64,000 bases of DNA, taken from contig JAWZYV010012342.1 of NCBI GenBank assembly GCA_038373885.1, forward strand, positions 124,001-188,000, given 5' to 3'. The notes under the pieces were generated by a model. The model was not told the DNA's origin, searched no databases, and was given only the letters and a program-made list of their open reading frames with translations. Of the stretch, positions 54,245 to 64,000 are shown piece by piece (the first letter of the stretch is position 1; each line of letters opens with the position of its first letter). A program made the translations under genes and the position numbers. Origin of the DNA: Cheiracanthium punctorium (lineage: Eukaryota > Arthropoda > Arachnida > Araneae > Cheiracanthiidae).

Positions 54245-55793
54245 GGCGTACCATTACACAGATGGTAGGGGAAATGGAAATACACTGAAAGATATAATTT
54301 TACAGCTTATAAATGATATTGAAAATGTAGGTCTCAGAGTAGAATGTATTACTTCAGACACGGGGTCGTTGAATCAGTCGATGTGGAAAGCGTTTGGAAT
54401 CCAAACTGGCAAATTTAGAGAACTCACAACGCATATTACCCACCCATGTGACAGTAAACGAACTATTGAGTTCGTTGCTGATGTCCCTCACCTTTTAAAA
54501 AACCTACGTTCATCATTGTTAGCAAACAAGCATTTCATTATCCCAGATTACCTGAAAGACAAGTATGACCTGCCAAACTGAATTATTGTCTAAATATCAA
54601 AATAACTTCGATCTAAAAATTGTACCAAAATTGACCGATGAACATTTACACGAAAATCATTTTAATAAAATGAAGGTTGTTCGGGCTAAAACTGTTTTAA
54701 GTCACGGTGAAAGTTCTGGATTAAAGTTTATCGCCGAAGAAAAAAAATAATCAACACCTATTAACAACAGCATGGTTTTATAGAAATGGTTGATAAATGG
54801 TTCACATTAATGACATCAAGAAATTTAACTCATGCTCTTAGTAAAATTAATTTAGAAAGTTATCACGAAGCATTATGTTTTTTAACGGAAATAATTTACC
54901 TCTTTGAAAATTTAGAGATAGTTAATAATGATAATAAAGTAGCTTGGAAACCCATTCAGACAGGAGTGATTTTATCAACAAATTCTATACTGAGACTCCA
55001 AGAAAAATTCCTTAATGAACTTAATTTTAATTTCCTTTTAACATCTCGGTTTACACAAGATTCCTTAGAAAATCTCTTCAGCATTATAAGATCGAAACAA
55101 GCCATTCCAACAGCTCTTCAATTTAAAAACAATTTAAAACTCGTAAGTATTTCACAGTTTTTGAAGCCCAGTTCGCATTCTAATTATACAGTCGATAATA
55201 GTACTAATATAACTAGTTTTTTAGATTTTTTAAAGGAAAACAAAAAAGAAAAACCCAAAATCGTCTTACCACATTCATGGGATAAAGTGGAACACAAAGA
55301 TTTAAATATCGCAGAAAAAAACTGTTTATACAACATTGCAGGTTATATTTTGTCAAGGGTGTCTGATATGGATAATGTATGTAATAATTGCGTCCACAAT
55401 GTTGGATCTAAGGAGAAAAACGAATCAAATTATGCTAAATTAGTGGCATATCGTGAATTCAAAGAAAACTGCCTATTTTACGTTAAGGACCATGCATTCA
55501 CTTTCTTTTTGAGATGCGAGATGATATTTCGTTCTTTAGAAAGTCAGATGTTAAGTGAAGGAGGTAACTGTAAACGAATTATCAACAAAAGTATAGATTC
55601 TGACCCAGTAGTAAATGATATAAATTTTTTAAACTGCCATAATATCAAAGAAAAAATGAAAAATAGGTTTATAAATTTTAGATTAAAAATTTTTGGTTTA
55701 AAAAGAAATAAGTTAACTTCTGAAGTCAATAAGAGATCTAAATCTTCTACAGTTTTAAGTAGTAAAAGCATGTCAAAGATAAAAAAGAAATAA
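54245..55793 (+). pseudogene. P-element-type (THAP9-like) transposase, C-terminal two thirds
   Basis: Readable in order: YTDGRGNGNTLKDIILQLIN, CITSDTGSLN (the RNase-H-type block with the second acidic residue), FVADVPHLLKNLRSSLL, then in another frame KLTDEHLHENHFNKMKVV, and from 54786 a 335-codon open frame with LTSRFTQDSLENLFSIIRSK and ALQFKNNLKLVSISQFL. These blocks are characteristic of P-element and THAP9 transposases. The frame changes near 54575 and again near 54750, and a TAA occurs in each. The THAP domain and first catalytic part are absent, so it is 5'-truncated and inactive. The long unbroken 3' part suggests the decay is fairly recent. No bounding inverted repeats were found. Confidence 0.8.
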
Positions 55794-55799
55794 CAATTT

Positions 55800-57110
55800 C
55801 TATCAATTAATTTATACTAAAGTCTATCTAAATTGTTTATACAAAAATGTATTTTCCTTTTTTGTACAGAATATCCGTTTCTTCTGTGTATGTCTTAAAC
55901 TTGATTCACCGTTTAAAGTTAAAAAATAGTAATTTTTTTCAATGTAAAAGTTACATCGACTGATTCTAAATTCATGTCTGGTAATACCTTAAATGACCAA
56001 TACGCCACATTCTACTTGATGTTGCTACAGCAGACACATTGAGTTAAAATTTAAGACAGTTAAAAACAGAATTTTTTTAGTTTACTTACAGATACGTTTA
56101 TTTAAAAGCTATATAATTATTTAAAATAAGTTCGATTTTAAATTTAAATATGATTAAATACATTAACTAATGTGAGTTTGAAAACATTCTTATTTCTATT
56201 TTTGAATTTATAAGAAGGTTTTGAAAAGTTTTCTCCTTTTCTAGTTTTAGAATTAGTTCTTTTCCCATTAGCATTTGATTTCATTCGTACTGCGATGTCA
56301 ATAATGCATTTGAAAGTACTTAGTTAATGTATTTCAGTTAGAGTTCAATGTTTCAGTGATCAATGATTAATTCTGTTTATTATTTATCCATTAAATTTAG
56401 ATAGTATGTGAACTTGAACTTGTAAATAAATCGTACTTATTTATAATTTCATATGTATGAGTTTTATTTGTAATTTCATGTGTTTCTCTTTTTCTGATGT
56501 ATTTTTTAATAGTTCTAGCCAATAAATACTAGTAATATCTTCTAATTTAACTTTTGTTTAAAGGATTTTTTTAACAAAAAATTTTAATGTTAAATATTAT
56601 CTGCCATTAGAAACATAAATATCTTCCAGTAACCTAAATAAAGTTTAAATATATAAATTTTCTTAAAAAGATATGTATTTGATAGAATATATATAGTTCC
56701 AGTCCTGAGTATTTCCATAGAAAATATCACAATGAATATTGTGTGTAAATTAGAATGAACTAAATTATAAAAATCCTTTTTTATTTCAAGAATTTCAATA
56801 TTAAAGAATGTACATAAATGAAATCTAAATCTAGTGTTATTCCTTTATTTAATTTTTCCTTTTCCGTCTCTTATAGTAACCCTTTAATTGATCATTTTTT
56901 AAATGAGAAATATTGACCAAAAAGTCATTCTTTGGTGAAATCCACAATAAAGAATTTCTGGATACATTTCTGAATATAAATTAAAATTCCCTGCTTCAAA
57001 TCAAAACTCCGATGAAAAGCATTTCAGGGGCATACACAAGTTACGTTATCTATCAAAAAGTATTTAGAATTAAAAATATGGGCAAACTAGAAAAGAGAAG
57101 CAGAAAATAA
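55800..57110. other. Unassigned AT-rich stretch
   Basis: Very AT-rich, with several AATAAA-like words. It may include the 3' part of the P-type element, but no terminal repeat was identified. Confidence 0.4.
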
Positions 57111-57111
57111 C

Positions 57112-57160
57112 GATGCCCGTACACAGCGTACGGGCGAACTAAGGCTAAAGGCGAACTAGT
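57112..57160 (+). mobile_element. Possible Helitron-like 3' hairpin
   Basis: GCCCGTAC and GTACGGGC form a perfect 8-bp stem with a 5-base loop (57115-57135), and CTAG followed by T lies 23 bases downstream. The spacing is longer than usual for a Helitron, so this is a weak call. Confidence 0.3.
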
Positions 57161-57200
57161 TGCGGAGTTGCGGCAAACTCTATACAGGAATACCGGTTAA

Positions 57201-60200
57201 GGGGACAGCCTACTTTTAAAAATGGGAAAATGTAGAAATTTTTGATCAACTTTCATAATTTAAAAAAAAATGATGAATGCATGCAGAAACACATTTTTTT
57301 TTAAATTAACTACTATGACATTACTCTATTGATTAAAAACATTATTTTAGTTTATTATAAAAGTGATAATTATAAAAAAAATTATTTTACCACACCATAT
57401 TGGAAAAAAAAATCAAGGGCGCTTTCCCACTGCGCGCAAGATATCTCAATTAGAATTCCTCTGATCCTCATGATTTTTTTTAATTAAACAAAACATTCAA
57501 ATTAACAATCTAAACTAAAATGGTTTAATTATTTTCATAATTTAAATTTTAAAAAATCATTTAATCTAAAAATTTAAATTACCATAAAAATTTTGATAGT
57601 TTTACAATCATAACTTTTTTTCTATGAAACACAACCATTTGATTTTAGTTCATTTTATTCATTATATTAAAATGTATGTCTGAGAAAAATTTCAAGTTGA
57701 TATCTTAAATAGTTTTTAAAATATCATGCGCTCAAACTTGAAAAACAGTGTTTTGAGAAAAAGCCAATTAAAGTTCAAATTTTAGTTTTGGAACATAAAT
57801 TTTAATTTTTTAAAGTTAAAAACATTTTCTATTAAAACATTTACTATTTAAAAATAATTTTACTGACTATTTAAAATGATTTACCCAAAATATATTTTAA
57901 TATTGCTTAAGAAACATCAGTTTAAAGAAAAGCTCGACAAATGAAAATATGAAAAAATATGTACATACCTTAAAAAAGGATAAATTTTTAAGATATAAAG
58001 ATATTAATATTGGTAAAGACATTATTTGAAGTTATTTTAATAATTATATCCATATATATTTATTTATTTTTACTTTGCAACATAAAAATTTGATTTTATT
58101 TGACTTTATGAACTTTTCGATTTAAAATTTTCCGCTTTCATACACAATGCCTTCCTTTTCTTTCATTGTCTCAAGCTGCGAACTATTAAGCATTTTTCTG
58201 GCTCTTCGAGTTTCTAAATTAAATTCTGTAGATTTCTTTTCTGCCTCTTTTATTCTTTGAGTGTCAACATTAGTTGCAGCTTCTGCAGCATGCTGTCCAA
58301 CTTGCAAGCCTAACGACTTCATAATGTGAAGCCATCCTTTTCGCCCTTCATTGAATGCCACCACTGCCTTATTCACAGCTATATCAGCTATAATTTTGCT
58401 TGAACCACTAGTTTTTGGGCATAATTTCCACACAAGGGAGTTAAATGACTCATTTGGGTTCTGCGTTCGACCACCCAAACAACGTTTGAGCAAATCTGGG
58501 TTTGACAAGTCCAGAAAAACTTTTTTAATGCAGTCCATCACAGCCACTGCCATCACATTTTGGTGTTTGTGCTCTCTTACAGTTCCTTCTGCCTTAGCTC
58601 TTTGATAGGTACACCAAGATGTTAATCCTTGAGGGCAAAAATCATGCTGCGGTTCTTCATCATTGGAACGTTTATGATAAAAAATTGCCCATATCGCCTT
58701 GCGCATCTCAGAAACACTTTCTCTGTTATTCCTGATGGCATTCCCATAATATGTTGTCACTTGGTCAATAAATTTGTCCGTCAAACGTCCTTTACCACCT
58801 AATGGTTTGTTATCTTCTAGTTTTTTTTCCACACATAGAACTTTTTAATGCTCGTAACCTGCTTCTCATTCTTTTTTGTACATGGCCCACACACTCGACT
58901 TTATTGAGAGACTGATCTGGGCCATAGAACATTCTCTTCTGAAGTTCATGAAATGTCTTCGTGTCACCATCACCAATATAGTTTATATACTGAGTACCAT
59001 ATTGTGCTTCTGAGCGACTAAAAATGTTTATCATGCCGGAAACTTCCATCATACCAGCAGAACCTGAATAATTTTTTAAGCACTGGTCTCCATGTTTGGT
59101 TTTCCAGTTTTCAAGTTCTGCCCCTTTTTTGTTTTTTCCCACATCACAACCCTTGCAGAATGATGACAGTACTTCTACATCCAAAACCTTTCCACTTTCA
59201 CAGCCAATAATGCTAACAATTCCAATTTTCGAAGAAAAACCTCGTGTTTTCCATGATCCATCACCACTGATAGTAAGCTGTGACTGCCCGGTTAGTTCAA
59301 CTTCTTGTTTTACAGCAGTTGACATTGAGGAAGATGCAACATTAAATACAGCGACTGATATTTTTCTCAGTGCCTTCGAATATGCACCTTTATGGATTGG
59401 TGCAGGTAAGTCCATAACTCCACAAAAATTTTTCATGCCAGCATACCCTTTCCCTATGTACCTCATGGCATATATGAAGCGAATGTTTATATCAGGAACA
59501 TTTAACTTTGGTCCAGTCATAGGAGAATTCCTGAATGCAGCTAAATCCTGACACTGTTTGCAAGTGATGGTAAATATTGATGATAATCCAGCAGTTAGTG
59601 TTTCTGAAATTTCAATGTCAGATCCACACACCTTGCAACACAATAAGCTGGATATTTGGGAGAAAAAACTGTTTATTTCAATAATTCTGTATTGTATGTT
59701 TGTATCAACTAAGTCACTATCCTCAAGTTCACGTGTATTTAGCTTTTTAAATGAAGAATTCGCACCACTAAACCCTGCAGTACTTTTGTTTTCTTTCGAT
59801 GTGTAACGATTTCCATGAAACTGGCGTTTCTTTGGTCGTTTTCCGGAAGCCCGTTTAGGATTATCCATTGAAATTTTAATCAAAATCAATATAATTAAAA
59901 AAGATAATGAATTACTTCTGAAAAGAAACCTATAATTTAAAATCTGTAGCAAATGAATCGTGAAAACTAAACAGAGACCGGTCACCGACAGGACAAACCA
60001 CGTTTTATCAGTTCTAGCCCATAATAAACAAACCACATGAAAGTGTTAGTAGAAGTGACTTTTCCCCCCAACTATTATCTTTTTTCCTTTCACCAAATCC
60101 AGTTGCAGGGAGGTGCGACACTTCATAACAATACAGTTGAGGAATTGCGAGTGCGGGAGAAAGATAACAAAATGTAAACAAACCGCCATGACAGCTGACT

Positions 60201-60377
60201 GGGGACATTTAAATCGGGAAATGGAGGAGTGATGTGTACATTTCCCTTTATATCTCAACAAATAATTGTCGTACAGAAAAATGGCTGGTATCAATCTTTT
60301 TAGAATAAAATAAACTATTTAATGAGGTAAAAATCTCAAAATCGATTTTTTGGCCATTTTAAAAGTAGGCTGTCCCC
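57201..60377 (-). mobile_element. Mutator-like element, 3.18 kb, with terminal inverted repeats
   Basis: GGGGACAGCCTACTTTTAAA (from 57201) and its complement (to 60377) are inverted ends of 21-22 bp, followed by weaker similarity. One long minus-strand transposase occupies 58122-59868. Left and right flanks (accggttaa, tgggattaa) agree at only five of nine positions, so a target duplication is not established. The 3' region (57220-58110) is AT-rich and non-coding. Confidence 0.8.
58122..59868 (-). pseudogene. Mutator-like transposase, one base from an intact 581-codon frame
   Basis: Start chosen at the ATG at 59866-59868 (MDNPKRASGK), with a basic, lysine-rich N-terminus that may act in nuclear import. 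A C-x2-C pair (78, 81) and another (103, 106) form a probable zinc knuckle. Catalytic candidates are D203 in ISGDGSWKTRG, D300 in NYIGDGDTKTF and E473 in TQNPNESFNSL; KVECVGHVQKRMRSRLR and GGKGRLTDKFIDQ are family landmarks. I recognise this as the animal 'Mutator-like transposase domain' family. An eight-A run on the coding strand (58821-58828) shifts the frame at codon 349; seven would keep it open to the stop at 58122-58124. No introns are needed. Either a very young pseudogene or a sequencing error. Confidence 0.85.
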
Positions 60378-60379
60378 TG

Positions 60380-60570
60380 GGATTAAACGTTACCGCTCCT
60401 GAAAAAATGCCGTTCACGAAGACAAAAACGCCACACACAGCCGATTATCGCCAACTGGTGGTATGAAAGTGTAACCCCTCATCTGGTAAAAATCCCTGGC
60501 TTGCGCTGGCTCTGTAACTGGTTTTGAAAGCCTTGTCTTCACTCTCAGGTATTCAGGCACGCTACCCATC
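60380..60570. other. Unassigned flank
   Basis: Short unique-looking segment between the Mutator-like element and a tandem array. Nothing recognised. Confidence 0.4.
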
Positions 60571-60800
60571 GGTCTCGCAAAGGGTCAGAAGTAGCATATT
60601 TTCGAAGAGACCCTACAGCGACCGCCGGACCCAGTGATTTTTTTTGGGTCTCGCAAAGGGCCAGCAGTAGCATATTTTCGTGGGGCCCCACAGAGTGATA
60701 ACCGGACCCAGTGACGTTTTTTTTGGGTGTCGCAAAAACCAGTGGTAGCCTATTTTCGGAGGGGAGGAAGATATGGATTCCGGTGCAACTCGCCCCTCGA
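60571..60800. repeat. Three tandem units of about 77 bp
   Basis: The word 'ggtctcgcaaaggg' starts units at 60571 and 60647, with a diverged one at 60726. Each also carries 'agtagcatattttcg' and 'ccggacccagtga'. An open frame on the minus strand across the units is accidental. Confidence 0.85.
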
Positions 60801-60857
60801 TTTGATTAATAGCTGTTGGTGCGGGTGTAATTGACCCTCGTCCTTTCGTATTACTTA

Positions 60858-61010
60858 AGTTTCTAATCAGTAAAACAATGCAATTAAATTTCAACACTAA
60901 CATATGTGGTGGCAAACTATGGTACTTTTCGGTTCTGATCAGGAAAACTATGCAATTAACTTTCAACAATAATATATGTGGTTGCAAAATATGGTGCTTT
61001 TCGATTAGCC
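60858..61010. repeat. Two tandem units of about 77 bp
   Basis: The block 'ttctgatcaggaaaac.atgcaattaa' and 'atatgtggt.gcaaa.tatggt.cttttcg' is duplicated head to tail. Confidence 0.85.
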
Positions 61011-61096
61011 GGGCTTAAATCCCACAGACAATTTTTTCTTGGCGACATTAAAAGACTAGATGTAAAGCATCGTCGTTGAAAATGTTAATCAGTGTT

Positions 61097-61308
61097 CACC
61101 CTCCAAAAAAAGTATTCGAGCAAGAGAGAAATTTCCTCTTTTAGATTTGCGAATAATAATTGAGTTTTTGAGAAACGCACAACTTAATAGAAATTTGGAA
61201 AGTCATATTTATACATAGCCTAATTCATATTCTATGATAAATAATTTTTAATATACGAAACCAACGTAGGAAATCTCTCGCTTACTTGAATACTTTTTTT
61301 GGAGGGTG
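61097..61308. mobile_element. MITE, 212 bp
   Basis: The ends CACCCTCCAAAAAAAGTATT and exact complement continue as inverted repeats for about 40 bp with few mismatches. TT and TA lie outside, which fits a TA duplication with one change. Non-coding, probably Tc1/mariner-type. Confidence 0.8.
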
Positions 61309-61421
61309 TACAAAAAAGTACTTATATACAATGTATAAAATTATCAATGTACTAAAAAGAAATTTGCATGTTTATTGGATTAATCGTTTGTTAAAAATAT
61401 GGAAATGGAAACAATGTGGCA

Positions 61422-61826
61422 TTAAATTAAAATTCCATAATATAGAAATGCGTATTTAAGAACTCTGTACCGGTAATGATGATCAGGGGTTATCGTTAGG
61501 TTTGTTTCAAACTCGCGCAGGTTTGAAATATTTGGCTTTTTATCGGCTGACTGAAAATTATCCAAACCATTGACAGTCAAAAACTCTTCTAGGTAATTAT
61601 TGATTTTACTGTCATCATGGCAAATTATTTGATTGTAGCTATGATATGTTCTCAGTTCACCATCTAATCGATGAAGTATATCAGTATTACCAAAAGTACA
61701 ATTATCATTTTTAAGGGCTAAAATAACTGACTTCAATATGTTATGCGAGAGTATGTTTTGTCGGAAATATTTCCATCGACATACAACCAACAATTCATTT
61801 TGACAACAATGAAATATTATTTTCAT
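61422..61826 (-). pseudogene. Helitron/Helentron helicase (Pif1-like) fragment
   Basis: A 134-codon open frame includes SVILALKNDN, DILHRLDGELRTYHSYNQII and HDDSKINNYLEEFL. The pattern ILAxKN...IL..L.GE..TY.S...I..DD...NY..EFL matches the C-terminal helicase region of Helitron-type Pif1 helicases. Sequence after about 61560 and before the ILA motif does not match, so it is a fragment. No Rep domain or Helitron ends adjoin it. It is the only helicase coding seen among the many rolling-circle elements of this window. Confidence 0.6.
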
Positions 61827-61829
61827 CTC

Positions 61830-62920
61830 CTATTGATTACTGGTGTATTTCGATGATATTTTCACTAAACTGGCGCGAACAATTTAATTTTTTGCAAATT
61901 TTGTTTTAACATTATAACCCTTTTGGATCATTGTAACTTATTATGCTGTCATTTCAAAATGGACACAACAGTGGAACCATCACCCGACTTGGCGTTAAAT
62001 ATTGCTTGCCAATTTACTTCTCCAAATTTTTTTACGGTACATTAGCATATTACACAAAAATTTTAGTATTCGAACAACCACCTCAATGCGAACTCTCACT
62101 GTGCCGAATTTCACGCTCATCCGTTCGCGCGATCAGCTGCAAAAGGGACACAAATGTTTTCCTTAACGTATTTCTATATACATAGATAATGGGAAAGAAA
62201 ATAACTGAAAATCATCTTAGAACAAAGCGAGAATTTCAGGAAAGATTAATTTTAGTTTGGACCATGCGAATACCTAAAGAAGTGAGTGTTGCAAAACTTT
62301 GTGGATTCCATGCCTGACAGAGAGTATGTTGTCGTCGAAGCCAGATGCGGCCCAACCAAATATTAAAAGCATGTCTGTTAACTTGAACTCTTTTATTATC
62401 TTATCTAATCAAAACAACTTGAAATTTTTCCTTTACTTCATTTTAATCCGGTTAACCAAAATGGATTCCGATACTGACAACCTGTATATTTTGTTTGAAT
62501 TAATTCTCTTTGAAATTAAATTTTTTTTTTTTGTTGTTGTTCAATAACTTAATTATAGCTTGCCTTTTAACTAATTTAAGAATATTGACATTTAAAAAAA
62601 AATATCACTTCAAATGAAAAAAAAATATTACTTTTTGGGGGCTTAGTCTTTAAAACACGTGGAAATTTCTGAAACTTGCAATATTTTGACAAGTAGTGTA
62701 ATAACCGCTTTTTTTTTTTTTGCTTGAATGTTAAGATCCTTATGTTTGGACGTGAGAGGCAGTAGAATTCAAAATGTGCTGTGTTCTGGATAATTTTCAC
62801 TGCACCGCAAAATACACCCAAACACACCAAAACTAAACTCTTTATGAAAAGTGCTATTACGTCGGCATCGAACATCATTTTAAAATGATCCTATGTCCAA
62901 CCTTTTCTGCGTGGGAGAAA
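61830..62920. other. Unassigned stretch
   Basis: AT-rich with T-runs near 62520 and 62708. Short frames have no recognised domain. Confidence 0.4.
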
Positions 62921-63007
62921 GAGAGCGTAATGTATTTCGAATCTTTTGGGCGGTCCTGTAGATAAACCATCCATTCGATTGAGACCAAAAGGGGAGGTGC
63001 ACAACTG
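62921..63007 (-). repeat. Short fragment of hairpin-ended repeat H
   Basis: It matches the 'GAGCGTAATGTATTTCGAA', 'gggcggtcctgtagataaac' and 'aggggaggtgcacaact' blocks of 11426-11510. Confidence 0.85.
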
Positions 63008-63154
63008 AAACCACACAAAATGCAAGAATATAGATTGAAAAATAAAAGAAAACCCTACCCAAGTCCCTAAAAACAACAAAAATTGAAAAGTGACTCGACG
63101 CGCTCGCGTAGTCAAAAAACCCGTGATTGAAAGAAGAAATAGCACTCTCAAGTG

Positions 63155-63157
<3 letters not shown>

Positions 63158-63194
<37 letters not shown>
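63158..63194. repeat. Poly-A tract, 37 bases
   Basis: Uninterrupted A-run. It could be a retroposon tail, but the upstream sequence has no recognised LINE or SINE features. Confidence 0.9.
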
Positions 63195-63196
<2 letters not shown>

Positions 63197-63327
63197 ACTA
63201 CTCCTAAATTTGTTTGCATCAGGAGCACTGCGAAATTTGATAGACAAAGCCATGTGAATTAGCAGTGGTTCTGGGATGGAACAAGTTTATTTAATTTCAT
63301 ATCGTATTCGTTGTATTCCTTTTACCA

Positions 63328-63590
63328 AAAATCTGGAGTGACTCCACTCGACTTTCCGAAAACTTACGATTAAGATCATTACTGGGCATTTAAATAAATT
63401 TTAATCGATGAATATTTCAAACATATATATCAAATGGAAGCTCAATTACATGTACCGTTTAAACGCTTGCGCACTTTCAAGAATGTCTCCCCATCGACCA
63501 TAATGTAAAATAAATCTTTGCCGTAGCCTTGTAGAAAAACTATAGGTCCTATACACACCGAAATCAATACCGGTCTTATGATGGTGGTTT
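63328..63590 (+). repeat. Satellite copy related to 27.4-28.8 kb, with the empty MITE site
   Basis: It contains 'aaatctggagtgac.ccactcgactttccgaa' (as at 27518) and 'cgaaatcAATACCGGtctta' without the 320-bp MITE found at 28411-28730. Confidence 0.85.
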
Positions 63591-63591
63591 A

Positions 63592-64000
63592 TCTATATGT
63601 TTAAAAATGAATGTTTGTGTGTGTGTATGTGTGTATGACGTTGAAGAACTCCGGAACCGTTTGACCGATCACCTTGAAATTTGGTACACCTGAGTCTTTT
63701 ATCACGGAGAAGGTTTTTATGCTATCCATTTTGCTATAACTTGCCGCTGCAGTACATCGAATTCTATTCAACCGCTTGCTAAGAAAATACCGTTAGACCT
63801 ATCTTGACAAAAATTGGTACGTATGGATATTTGAACACGGAGAATATTTTTACGCAATCCATTTTGCTATAACTTGCCGCAAGGTGGCGATGCAGGACGT
63901 CGAATTCTATTGCGTTCGACCGCTTGCTATGAAAGTAACGTTCAACCGCTTTTGATGAAAATTGGTACACACAGATATTTGAAGACGTAGAATATTTTTA
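63592..64000 (+). mobile_element. Helitron 5' end, cut by the window edge
   Basis: A is followed by TC at 63592, then 'TATATGTTTAAAAATGAATG', a TG repeat and 'ccggaaccgtttgaccgatc', a typical Helitron 5' region. Inside are two or more units of about 140 bp with 'atccattttgctataacttgccg' and 'gaccgcttgctatgaa'. The 3' end lies outside the window. Confidence 0.6.

Noticed and set aside
59096..59551. 151-codon plus-strand open frame
   Set aside because: It is the antisense shadow of the Mutator-like transposase.
57201..60377. piggyBac-type assignment because TTAA lies by the left end
   Set aside because: The right border does not have TTAA directly at the repeat, and the protein belongs to the Mutator-like domain family.
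60613..60987. 124-codon minus-strand open frame
   Set aside because: It runs through two tandem arrays and its repeats reflect the DNA repeats, not a protein.
62891..63253. 120-codon minus-strand open frame with a poly-F run
   Set aside because: The run is the translated poly-A tract at 63158-63194, and the frame also crosses a repeat fragment.

Overview
This window is AT-rich eukaryotic DNA made almost entirely of transposable elements, their fossils and short satellite arrays. I found no recognisable host gene, no tRNA or rRNA gene, no CRISPR array and no operon. The element mix (Helitrons, Helentron-like elements, hAT, Tc1/mariner, P-like THAP, piggyBac-like, Mutator-like) fits an arthropod. 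Several families look like ones I associate with chelicerates, especially spiders, but that placement is from memory and only moderately secure.

Layout. 1-14.4 kb: satellite arrays (units of about 148 and 160 bp), a tRNA-derived SINE, two MITEs, and what may be one old Helitron (about 2767-14435) split by a 1.76-kb hairpin-ended repeat and a 2.0-kb Helentron-like element. 14.4-24.0 kb: a minus-strand Helitron end with a MITE inside it, then two plus-strand Helitrons joined head to tail (17680-20271 and 20272-24043). 24.4-26.5 kb: a broken mariner split by a CGATCG-rich inverted-repeat element, and a tRNA-like SINE. 27.3-29.4 kb: a three-level nest, with a Helitron containing a hAT element that contains a hAT MITE. 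29.9-33.6 kb: a second Helentron-like copy carrying a complete but decayed 1.6-kb Tc1/mariner-superfamily element. 34.5-35.9 kb: a complete small Helitron holding six 157-bp repeats. 37.9-41.0 kb: two hairpin-ended repeats in tandem.

41.1-44.6 kb: a 3.48-kb transposon with long terminal inverted repeats whose decayed protein I cannot place in a named superfamily. It is split by a 403-bp MITE whose removal restores the reading frame. 44.7-48.3 kb: a decayed hAT transposase element with two further inserted MITEs. 48.4-48.7 kb: a piggyBac-like TTAA MITE. 49.1-50.9 kb: a third Helentron-like copy with a GC-richer insert. 52.0-55.8 kb: an 883-bp inverted-repeat element encoding a THAP domain, Tc1 scraps, and a separate P-element transposase C-terminal pseudogene. 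57.2-60.4 kb: a nearly intact Mutator-like element with inverted repeats and a 581-codon transposase broken by one base in a homopolymer. 60.5-64 kb: tandem repeats, a MITE, a Helitron-type helicase fragment, a long poly-A and a Helitron 5' end cut by the window edge.

The genes form no pathway. The biology is transposition: the coding remnants are transposases, helicase or endonuclease pieces, and DNA-binding domains. The nesting gives a relative insertion history, often confirmed by target-site duplications or by an empty paralogous site elsewhere in the window.
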